Below are positions 1-5,541 of a stretch of DNA of 6,657 nt, piece after piece. Source of the stretch: an uncultured Collinsella sp. (lineage in GTDB: Bacteria > Actinomycetota > Coriobacteriia > Coriobacteriales > Coriobacteriaceae); NCBI GenBank assembly GCA_900549195.1, contig URNK01000097.1:1-6657 (forward strand). The letters are read 5' to 3'. The notes beneath the pieces were generated by a model. It was not told the origin of the DNA. It was given only the letters and a program-made list of their open reading frames with translations, and made no database searches. Position numbers and translations under genes: made by a program. How positions within the stretch are numbered: position 1 is the first letter of the stretch; every line of letters starts with the position of its first letter.

Positions 1-49
1 ACGAGATGAGCGCTAGTCTCGTGGGCTCGGAGATGTGTATAAGAGACAG
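1..49 (+). other. Illumina Nextera i7-side adapter (artificial)
   Basis: Bases 16-49 match the 34-base Nextera Read 2 transposase adapter, ending in the 19-base Tn5 mosaic end (31-49). Bases 1-7 match the inner end of the P7 flow-cell oligo, and bases 8-15 (GAGCGCTA) sit where the i7 index belongs. From memory this is the oligo form of index N723. None of this is genomic. It creates a false ATG at base 6 and the well-known artefact peptide LVGSEMCIRDS in frame with the first gene. Native sequence begins at base 50. Confidence 0.98.
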
Positions 50-548
50 CCTGCCTAAGGTGCGCCTGCACATCATGGGCGGCGTGGACGACGAAGAGTA
101 CGGCGCCGAGTGCCACGCGCTGGTCGATACCCTGGGCGTGCGCGACCTGATCTTTACCGGTCGCGTCAACGTGGTCGAGTACATGGAAAAGCTCGACTTT
201 ACCATTTTGACGAGCATCTCCGAGGGCCAGCCGCTCAGCGTGCTGGAGTCGCTTGCAGCGCGCCGTCCCTGCGTGACGACCGAGGTGGGCTGCTGCCGCG
301 AGCTACTCGAAGGCGCCCCGGGCGACGACTTTGGCGTGGCGGGTTTTGTGACGCCGCCTATGTATCGCAAGGGCTTGGCCGATGCCGTGGAACGCATGTG
401 CACAAGCCGCGCCCGCCGTATCGAGATGGGGGAGCGCGGCCAGCGCCGCGTTGCCACGTACTTTTTGCACGAGCAGATGCTCACCAACTATCGCGCACTG
501 TACGACGAGACGGCGTGTGCGTTTAACCTGCCCAGAGAGGGGGAGTAG
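50..548 (+). CDS. pelF: PelF-like GT4 glycosyltransferase, 3' fragment
   Basis: This is the C-terminal part (about 166 residues) of a GT-B fold, GT4-family glycosyltransferase. The reading frame enters from the adapter; the first wholly native codon is at 51, so the N-terminal two thirds and the true start are missing (PelF is about 500 residues). The fragment shows the C-terminal Rossmann domain: an opening strand (VRLHIMGG), the segment DLIFTGRV, and the GT4 E-x7-E nucleotide-sugar motif EGQPLSVLE at 222-248, followed by a conserved VTTEVG turn. PelF is the cytoplasmic polymerase of Pel exopolysaccharide, using UDP-sugars and working with PelG and PelD/PelE at the membrane. The PelF call rests on sequence style and on the PelG gene 3 bases downstream. 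Another GT4 enzyme would look similar in isolation, but the adjacency makes PelF by far the best reading. Confidence 0.88.
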
Positions 549-551
549 CCG

Positions 552-2096
552 GTGGCCGGAATTGGTTTTGAGCTCAAGCGCCTGTTTAGGCGCAAGGGCC
601 TGTTTGCCACGATGCGCGCTTACGGCTACGCCGGCATTGTGTGCACGGGCCCGATGCTGCTGGGCGTGCTGCTCCAGGTGGGTATCTTGGTGCTGTGCGG
701 TCTGTGGGGTGTGGGCCGTGCCAACCAGGATCTGCTGGTGTGCATGGTGACCTACACACTGCTGGCCTCGCTTTTGCTCACGAGTTTTTTCTCCATGCCG
801 GTCACGCGCTTTTTGGCTGATATGTTGTTTGCCGAGCGCGAGGATGAGATCCTGCCTTCGTTTTGGGGCTCCAACGCCATCATGCTCGTTGCGGGCACGG
901 TGCTCTACGGCGTCTTTTTGCTGTTCTCGGGCGCTACGCTGCTGCAGGGGCTGCTGTGCCTGTGGCTGTTCAACATTATGATCGTCAACTGGAACGGCAT
1001 GAGTTACCTCACGGCCATCAAGGATTACCGCGGCATCCTGTGCAGCTTTGCGGCCGCCATTGGCGTGACGTGCCTGTGCGCCCTGGCCGCGCTGGCGCTG
1101 GGACTGCCGCCGGTCGAGGGGCTGTTGGCGTCAATTGCCCTGGGCTACGGCGTCATGCTCGTCTGGGACGTGGTACTGCTGTACCGGTATTTTCCGCAGA
1201 GTGACCGCAGTCCCTGGCCCTTTTTGCAGTGGCTCGATCAGTTTATGCCGCTGGCGCTCACGGGCCTGTTAACCAATCTGGGACTCTTTGCGCACCTGGT
1301 GATTATTTGGGCTGGTCCCATTGGCGTTCAGGTCAAGGGCTTGTTTTATGGTGCGCCCTACTACGATGTGCCGGCGCTGATCGCGTTTTTGACGATCCTG
1401 GTCACGACCGTCAACTTTGTGGTCTCGGTCGAGGTCAACTTCTATCCACGCTACCGCGACTACTACAGTCTGTTCAACGACGGCGGCGTGGTGGGCGACA
1501 TCGTGGTGGCAGAGGAGGGGATGCTCTCCACGCTCAACAGCGAACTGCGCTTTTGCGCGCTCAAACAGTTGTTTGTGACCGCGGCGGTCATCTCGCTCGA
1601 GACCACGGTGCTGTCGGCCTTACCGTTGGGCTTTAACAACCTTATGCACGGGTATTTTCGCACGCTGTGCGTGGGCTATGGCCTGTATGCCGTGGGCAAT
1701 ACGGTGATGCTCATCTTGCTGTACTTTACCGACTACAAGGGGGCCGTGATGGCATCGGGGCTGTTTGCCGGTGTGGCCGGGCTGGCGACTGCCGTGTCGT
1801 TGCTTTTGCCGCAGCAGTTTTACGGCTTTGGCTTTTTGTTGGGTGCAGCGGTGTTTTTTATCGTGGCGCTTCTGCGGCTCGATACCTATACCGCCAACTT
1901 GCCGTATCGTATCCTGAGCCAGCAGCCCATTGTGGCGACCGACAAAACGGGTCGCTTTACACAGCTGGGCCGCTTGCTCGACCGTGCCGAGCAGCGCTAT
2001 GAGGAAGGTCGCCATAAGGGTGAGCCATATGGCGCGTTTGAGCGCGCAGTAGTTCACGTGTATCGCAAGCATTGGGGAGGTTCTGATGACCGATAG
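552..2096 (+). CDS. pelG: PelG, Pel exopolysaccharide membrane transporter
   Basis: PelG is an inner-membrane protein of the MOP flippase-like superfamily that, with PelF and PelD/PelE, carries the growing Pel polymer across the membrane. The 514-residue product has the typical PelG N-terminus (MAGIGFELKRLF) and about 12 hydrophobic segments, near residues 27-54, 61-82, 107-127, 130-150, 161-183, 190-211, 233-254, 275-293, 340-358, 372-391, 397-418 and 424-441. A hydrophilic loop lies at about 295-338 and a charged, probably cytoplasmic tail at 442-514. From memory, Pseudomonas PelG is about 456 residues, so this tail is longer than usual. The start is GTG at 552, chosen because the family N-terminus begins exactly there and a purine-rich Shine-Dalgarno (AGGGGGAG, ending at 545) lies six bases upstream. 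It begins 3 bases after pelF and overlaps the next gene by 11 bases, indicating translational coupling. Confidence 0.93.
   Translation: MAGIGFELKRLFRRKGLFATMRAYGYAGIVCTGPMLLGVLLQVGILVLCGLWGVGRANQDLLVCMVTYTLLASLLLTSFFSMPVTRFLADMLFAEREDEILPSFWGSNAIMLVAGTVLYGVFLLFSGATLLQGLLCLWLFNIMIVNWNGMSYLTAIKDYRGILCSFAAAIGVTCLCALAALALGLPPVEGLLASIALGYGVMLVWDVVLLYRYFPQSDRSPWPFLQWLDQFMPLALTGLLTNLGLFAHLVIIWAGPIGVQVKGLFYGAPYYDVPALIAFLTILVTTVNFVVSVEVNFYPRYRDYYSLFNDGGVVGDIVVAEEGMLSTLNSELRFCALKQLFVTAAVISLETTVLSALPLGFNNLMHGYFRTLCVGYGLYAVGNTVMLILLYFTDYKGAVMASGLFAGVAGLATAVSLLLPQQFYGFGFLLGAAVFFIVALLRLDTYTANLPYRILSQQPIVATDKTGRFTQLGRLLDRAEQRYEEGRHKGEPYGAFERAVVHVYRKHWGGSDDR
2074..2080 (+). promoter_or_regulatory. Ribosome binding site fixing the CotH gene start
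   Basis: GGGGAGG lies five bases before the ATG at 2086, inside the end of pelG. It favours 2086 over the in-frame ATGs at 2098 and 2101, although all three keep the lipoprotein signal intact. Confidence 0.75.
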
Positions 2097-3855
2097 GATG
2101 ATGTCTCGCCGTCGCCTGTTTGAGGCGGCTGCCGGTGCGCTGTTGCTTTCGGGCTGCTCGGTGCAGGAAGACTCCTCGACCAAAAAGGTCAAAAAGCAGG
2201 ACAAGATTAAAAAGACCGAGGCCTCCGACCAGTCCAAGCACCTGCGCGACAAGGACGAGCTCTACGAGGTCTACGATGACTCGGGTATTGTGACCATGTA
2301 CCTGACGGTCTCACGCGGCAACAGCTCCGAGAACACCGACCACAGCTGGGCCGAGATCAACACGTACTCGGTGTATGACTATGCCGACATGGGCGTGACG
2401 CGCTATCAGGTTATGGGCCTGCTGCAGCCGGGCGACGAAGACGGCCCGGTGGCCGGCGAGGTTGGCTATGGCGAGGAAGCGCCCAATGCCACCGTGCAGG
2501 TGCGAGGTCAGACATCGAGCATGAACTCGCAAAAGAATTACAAGGTGGAGCTCAAAAAGGGCAAGGGTACCTGGCGCCAACAGCGCGCGATTGCGCTCAA
2601 CAAGCACATGGGCGAGGGTATGCGTTTTCGCAACAAGATGGCCTACGACCTTATCCGTGGGATTCCCCAGATGATGGGCCTGCGCACACAGTTTGTGCAT
2701 CTGTGGGTGTGCGACCAGACCGAAAAGTCCAACGACACCTTTGAGGACTACGGCCTGTTTACGCAGGTGGAGCAGCTCAACAAGACGGCGCTTAAGGCGC
2801 ACGGCTTGGATAAGAACGGGCATCTGTATAAGGTGAACAGCTTCGATTTCCATCGCTACGAGGACACCATTAAGCTCGCCGACGATCCCGACTACAACCA
2901 GGCTAAATTTGAGGGCATGCTCGAGATTAAGGGCGATTCGGACCACACCAAGCTCATCGAGATGCTCGATGCGCTCAACGACGAATCACAAAAGATCGAT
3001 GATGTGCTCGATACCTACTTTGATACCGAGAATCTGGTCTATTGGCTGGCGTTTCAGATCCTGACGGGCAACTGCGATACGCAGAACCGTAACTGCTATC
3101 TGTACAGCCCGCTCAACTCAAATACCTGGTACTTTCTAGATTGGGACAACGACGGCATGCTGCGCAAGCTGGAGCTGTCTCTTACGGGGTTCTCGGACTA
3201 TGCGAGCTGGGAGCGCGGTGCAAGCAACTACTGGGGCAACGTACTGTTCAATCGTGCGCTGCGCAGCAAATCGTTCCGCAGCGAGTTCGACCGCGCCGTC
3301 AAGGACCTGCGCTCGTATATGACCGAGGCACGCCTGAGCAAGATGATCAAGCATTATCGCGAGGTGACTGAATCGCTCGTCTTTGCCGCCCCCGATATCG
3401 ATAACCTGCCCGTGACCAAGGACCAATACGAGCAGATCGCCGCGGCGATTCCCTCCGAGATCGAGGAGAACTACAAGAGCTTTCGCGAGAGTTTTAAAAA
3501 GCCCATGCCGTTCTACATCGGCGTGCCGCAGATCGATAACGGTAAGCTGCGTATTAACTGGGATGCGTCCTACGACTTTGAAGCGCGCGACATTCGCTAC
3601 GCCGTAGAGCTTGCGCGTGACTATGCCATAAGCGACGTGGTCTTTAAGGCCGAGGACGTGCTGCTTCCCGAGGTGACCTGCGATGCGCCCGATGCCGGCC
3701 AGTATTTTGTGCGCGTGCGTGCCACCAGCTCCGACGGTTATAGGCAAGATGCGTTTGACTACTATGTGACCGACGACGGCAAGCACTACGGCATGAAGTG
3801 TTTTTACGTGCAAGACGGCGGTAAGGTCGTGGAGGACACGTATGAGGAGGGCTAG
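2086..3855 (+). CDS. CotH-family kinase-like surface lipoprotein
   Basis: CotH proteins have an atypical protein-kinase fold; Bacillus subtilis CotH phosphorylates spore coat proteins. This 589-residue member has a lipoprotein signal: a basic start with SRRRLF (residues 7-12, Tat-like), a short hydrophobic stretch, and lipobox LSGC with Cys24. A lysine- and aspartate-rich linker (about 25-55) follows. The CotH domain spans about 136-440. Visible motifs are RGQTS (140-144) with QKNYKV (149-154) in the N-lobe, NCDTQNRNCYLY (329-340) with probable catalytic Asp331 and Asn336, and DWDND (352-356) with probable metal-binding Asp354. The 23-residue Asp331-Asp354 spacing matches what I recall for the essential Asp228/Asp251 pair of B. 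subtilis CotH, so the enzyme looks active. Residues about 474-567 resemble a fibronectin type III-like beta domain. The gene overlaps pelG by 11 bases and the VTC gene by 14. Membrane anchoring outside the cell is predicted; the substrate is unknown. Sporulation is not implied. Confidence 0.9.
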   Translation: MTDRMMSRRRLFEAAAGALLLSGCSVQEDSSTKKVKKQDKIKKTEASDQSKHLRDKDELYEVYDDSGIVTMYLTVSRGNSSENTDHSWAEINTYSVYDYADMGVTRYQVMGLLQPGDEDGPVAGEVGYGEEAPNATVQVRGQTSSMNSQKNYKVELKKGKGTWRQQRAIALNKHMGEGMRFRNKMAYDLIRGIPQMMGLRTQFVHLWVCDQTEKSNDTFEDYGLFTQVEQLNKTALKAHGLDKNGHLYKVNSFDFHRYEDTIKLADDPDYNQAKFEGMLEIKGDSDHTKLIEMLDALNDESQKIDDVLDTYFDTENLVYWLAFQILTGNCDTQNRNCYLYSPLNSNTWYFLDWDNDGMLRKLELSLTGFSDYASWERGASNYWGNVLFNRALRSKSFRSEFDRAVKDLRSYMTEARLSKMIKHYREVTESLVFAAPDIDNLPVTKDQYEQIAAAIPSEIEENYKSFRESFKKPMPFYIGVPQIDNGKLRINWDASYDFEARDIRYAVELARDYAISDVVFKAEDVLLPEVTCDAPDAGQYFVRVRATSSDGYRQDAFDYYVTDDGKHYGMKCFYVQDGGKVVEDTYEEG

Positions 3856-4633
3856 CGCGCTGCTTGAGCGCTTGGCGGCTCCGCCTGTGCGTACCACGCA
3901 GGAGCGTTACCGCCACGAGCTCAAATATCTCATTAACGAGGGCGAGCACTCCGCGCTTGCCTGTCGCATGGCGCCGGTTTTTAAACTGGACAAGCATGCG
4001 CGGGCGGGTGGTTACACCATTCGCAGCCTGTATTTTGACGACTACTGCAACTCGGCCTACGAGGAAAAAGACGCCGGTATTCTCATGCGCAAAAAGTATC
4101 GCGTGCGCATCTATAACGGCAGCGACAAGGTGATTAAGCTCGAGCGCAAAAAGAAGTTCGGCAGCTGGATCTATAAGGAGGATGCGCCGCTTACGCGCGG
4201 CGAGTTTGAGCAGATCCTGGCTGGCGACTACGACTTTTTGCTGAGGAGCCCCTATCCGCTCTGTCGCGAGTTCTACATCGAGTGCATCTGCAACATGATG
4301 CGCCCGAGGACCATCGTGGACTACGAGCGCGAGCCGTGGGTGATGGATGAGGGCACTGTGCGCATCACGTTTGACATGAACGTGCGTGCCGCGGTGGGAA
4401 GCTTCGATATCTTTGACGCGACGCTGCCCGCGCTGCCGGTCCTGGAGCCCGGCAAGCAGGTGATGGAGGTCAAGTTTACGGAGTTTTGCCCGCAGCTGGT
4501 GCGCGATATGGTGCCTCCGGGCGCGGCCGAGCTTACGGCGGTCTCCAAGTACTGCCTGTGTTACGAAAAGACCGCCTACCTGCGCGGTTTTAACTACTGG
4601 GAATCGGATTTTGAGAACCGAGGGGATATTTAG
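3842..4633 (+). CDS. VTC-domain protein, polyphosphate polymerase family
   Basis: The product is 263 residues with no signal peptide or membrane span, so it is cytoplasmic. It is a stand-alone VTC domain, the tunnel-shaped catalytic fold of the yeast vacuolar transporter chaperone complex, which makes polyphosphate from ATP. Hallmarks in order are RYRHELKY (22-29, with Glu26 and Lys28), YTIRSLYFDD (58-67), the basic strand RKKYRVRIY (83-91, Arg87 and Arg89), KLERKKK (99-105), Arg174 in VRITFD, Glu209 and Lys211 in MEVKF, and SKY (235-237, Lys236). These parallel the basic tunnel residues and metal-binding Glu of yeast Vtc4, so catalytic competence is likely. Unlike Vtc4 it lacks an SPX domain and a membrane domain; the DUF4956 protein 3 bases downstream may provide the membrane part. 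ATG 3842 is preceded by GGAGG (3831-3835) at six bases and overlaps the CotH gene by 14 bases. Polyphosphate synthesis by bacterial stand-alone members is an inference. Confidence 0.9.
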   Translation: MRRASALLERLAAPPVRTTQERYRHELKYLINEGEHSALACRMAPVFKLDKHARAGGYTIRSLYFDDYCNSAYEEKDAGILMRKKYRVRIYNGSDKVIKLERKKKFGSWIYKEDAPLTRGEFEQILAGDYDFLLRSPYPLCREFYIECICNMMRPRTIVDYEREPWVMDEGTVRITFDMNVRAAVGSFDIFDATLPALPVLEPGKQVMEVKFTEFCPQLVRDMVPPGAAELTAVSKYCLCYEKTAYLRGFNYWESDFENRGDI

Positions 4634-4636
4634 ACC

Positions 4637-5302
4637 ATGAGCACCAGGGACTTTTTTAAGAACTCCGTCTTGGAGGCGTTTGGTCAGGTCGACCCTGCCA
4701 AGATTGGCCTGTCGCTGCTCGTGGCGCTCGCCATGGGCATCCTGATCTATTACGTGTACAAGCGCTTTTTTACCGGCGTGGTGTATTCGCGTAGCTTTGC
4801 CGTGACGCTTGTGGGCATGTGCGTGCTCACCTGCATGGTCACGCTCGCGATCTCGACCAACGTGGTCATCTCACTCGGTATGGTCGGTGCTCTGTCTATC
4901 GTCCGCTACCGTACGGCGGTTAAGGACCCGCTCGACCTGCTGTATCTGTTTTGGGCAATTACCACGGGCATTACGGCGGGAGCCGGCATGTATGCGCTCG
5001 TGGCGCTCACGGCGGTGGTGATCGTGGTGATGATTGCCGGCTTTGCGAGCCATCAGGACAAGGCGCGCGTGTACATGATGGTCATCCACTACATGGGCCA
5101 GACCACCGGCGACGATATCGTGCGCGCATTTGGGCGCACCAAGTTTACCGTCAAGTCCAAGACCATGCGCGGCGACAAGGTCGAGATGGCCGTGGAGGTG
5201 TTCTCGGACGGCGTTGACATGCCCTATGCGGACGCCATTCGCGCGCTCGATGGCGTGGAGGACCTGACGCTCATCCAGTACAACGGCGAGTACCACGGCT
5301 AA
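4637..5302 (+). CDS. DUF4956 family membrane protein
   Basis: This is a 221-residue protein of the uncharacterised DUF4956 family. Hydrophobic segments lie at about 24-42, 53-72, 74-89 and 104-136, and a soluble alpha/beta domain at about 140-221. The family signature is visible as GMVGALSIVRYRT (81-93), then KDPLD (96-100) and a glycine-rich stretch GITAGAGMY (111-119). The arrangement of a glycine/arginine motif, a second Gly-rich helix and a small C-terminal alpha/beta domain recalls MgtC/SapB membrane proteins, though this is a by-eye resemblance. From memory, DUF4956 genes often neighbour VTC-domain and CotH genes. Here it is the last gene of the operon, 3 bases after the VTC gene, with a GAGGGG Shine-Dalgarno (4620-4625) set unusually far (11 bases) from the ATG. 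A membrane anchor or channel for the VTC enzyme is a reasonable guess; no function is proven. Confidence 0.87.
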   Translation: MSTRDFFKNSVLEAFGQVDPAKIGLSLLVALAMGILIYYVYKRFFTGVVYSRSFAVTLVGMCVLTCMVTLAISTNVVISLGMVGALSIVRYRTAVKDPLDLLYLFWAITTGITAGAGMYALVALTAVVIVVMIAGFASHQDKARVYMMVIHYMGQTTGDDIVRAFGRTKFTVKSKTMRGDKVEMAVEVFSDGVDMPYADAIRALDGVEDLTLIQYNGEYHG

Positions 5303-5308
5303 CTTTGT

Positions 5309-5332
5309 TCCGGCGTTTTAACAAACGCCGGA
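5309..5332 (+). terminator. Hairpin after the pel operon, possible terminator
   Basis: A perfect 10-bp stem (TCCGGCGTTT paired with AAACGCCGGA) closes a 4-base loop, beginning seven bases after the DUF4956 stop codon. Position and stability suit a transcription terminator, but no T-run follows (the next bases are CCGCTCG). It may be a non-canonical terminator or an RNA-stabilising 3' end. TTTGTT (5304-5309) can also pair with AACAAA (5320-5325), giving a weaker alternative fold. Confidence 0.5.
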
Positions 5333-5346
5333 CCGCTCGACGCTGC

Positions 5347-5446
5347 GCGGGCATCTGCCGGGCGATCTGCCGCTCAAACCGTCGCTCGCGTACATAAAGT
5401 ACGCTTCGCTCCTCTTTCGCGGCACCTCGCCACGGCAGCTGCCCGC
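5347..5446. repeat. Imperfect inverted repeat of about 100 bp
   Basis: The outer arms GCGGGCATCTGCCG (5347-5360) and CGGCAGCTGCCCGC (5433-5446) pair with one mismatch. The inner arms GCGTAC (5388-5393) and GTACGC (5399-5404) pair perfectly around the loop ATAAA. Between them the arms still match in blocks, for example GGCGA and TGCCGC on the left against their complements on the right. The element could fold into one long cruciform or RNA hairpin. The 7-mer GCTCGAC occurs on either side (5335-5341 and 5459-5465). It may be a small non-coding palindromic repeat of the REP or MITE kind, or an extended terminator. No convincing gene lies in it. Confidence 0.6.
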
Positions 5447-5479
5447 TCGCTGGCGTATGCTCGACCTGGGTGGGCCGAT

Positions 5480-5510
5480 TTGGTTCATATGCCGTCTTCA
5501 CGGGTATCAT
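5480..5510 (+). promoter_or_regulatory. Candidate promoter of the LacI-family gene
   Basis: TTGGTT (5480-5485) and TATCAT (5505-5510) resemble -35 and -10 boxes, with a rather long 19-base spacer. Transcription would begin near 5516-5518, inside the operator-like palindrome. This is judged by eye; the -10 box is the stronger part. Confidence 0.4.
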
Positions 5511-5512
5511 GG

Positions 5513-5526
5513 TGAAAGCGATTTCA
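5513..5526. promoter_or_regulatory. cre-like operator palindrome, LacI-family
   Basis: TGAAAGCGATTTCA is a 14-base near-palindrome centred on CG. It matches 13 of 14 positions of the CcpA cre consensus TGWAARCGYTWNCW, the mismatch being A in place of Y. This is the usual form of a LacI/CcpA/ScrR-type operator. It lies just below the candidate -10 box and 15 bases before the repressor gene's GTG, where a bound repressor would block its own transcription. Confidence 0.65.
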
Positions 5527-5531
5527 ATGAC

Positions 5532-5536
5532 AGGGG
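5532..5536 (+). promoter_or_regulatory. Ribosome binding site deciding the repressor start
   Basis: AGGGG is followed after five bases by GTG at 5542. The in-frame ATG at 5551 would be 14 bases away, too far for this site. The in-frame GTG at 5470 lies upstream of the promoter and operator and is not plausible. Confidence 0.6.
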
Positions 5537-5541
5537 TGCTC

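Noticed and set aside
16..49. Tn5 mosaic ends at both ends, suggesting a composite transposon
   Set aside because: The 19-base mosaic ends are embedded in full Nextera adapters with indices, so they come from library tagmentation and not from a natural transposon.
6..50. ATG at base 6 giving an N-terminus MSASLVGSEMCIRDS on the glycosyltransferase
   Set aside because: It is translated from the P7/i7/Read 2 adapter and mosaic end, not from genomic DNA.
1620..2252. Minus-strand open frame of 210 codons across the pelG-CotH junction
   Set aside because: It is antisense to two recognised genes and has no recognisable motif.
2311..2946. Minus-strand open frame of 211 codons inside the CotH gene
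   Set aside because: It is an antisense shadow of the CotH domain with no family features.
2086..3855. Reading the CotH gene as evidence of sporulation
   Set aside because: CotH-domain proteins are widespread in non-spore-formers, and no other spore gene is present here.
3136..3897. Minus-strand open frame of 253 codons over the CotH gene
   Set aside because: It lies wholly opposite a well-supported family gene, has low-complexity composition typical of a high-GC antisense frame, and no recognisable domain or ribosome site.
5271..5510. Minus-strand 79-codon frame in the intergenic region
   Set aside because: It runs through the inverted repeat and hairpin, is extremely arginine-rich, and overlaps the end of the DUF4956 gene; it is best read as a by-product of the repeat.
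5470..5541. Upstream GTG (5470) as the start of the LacI-family gene
   Set aside because: It would add 24 residues not typical of the family and place the promoter and operator within the coding region; GTG 5542 has a well-spaced AGGGG.
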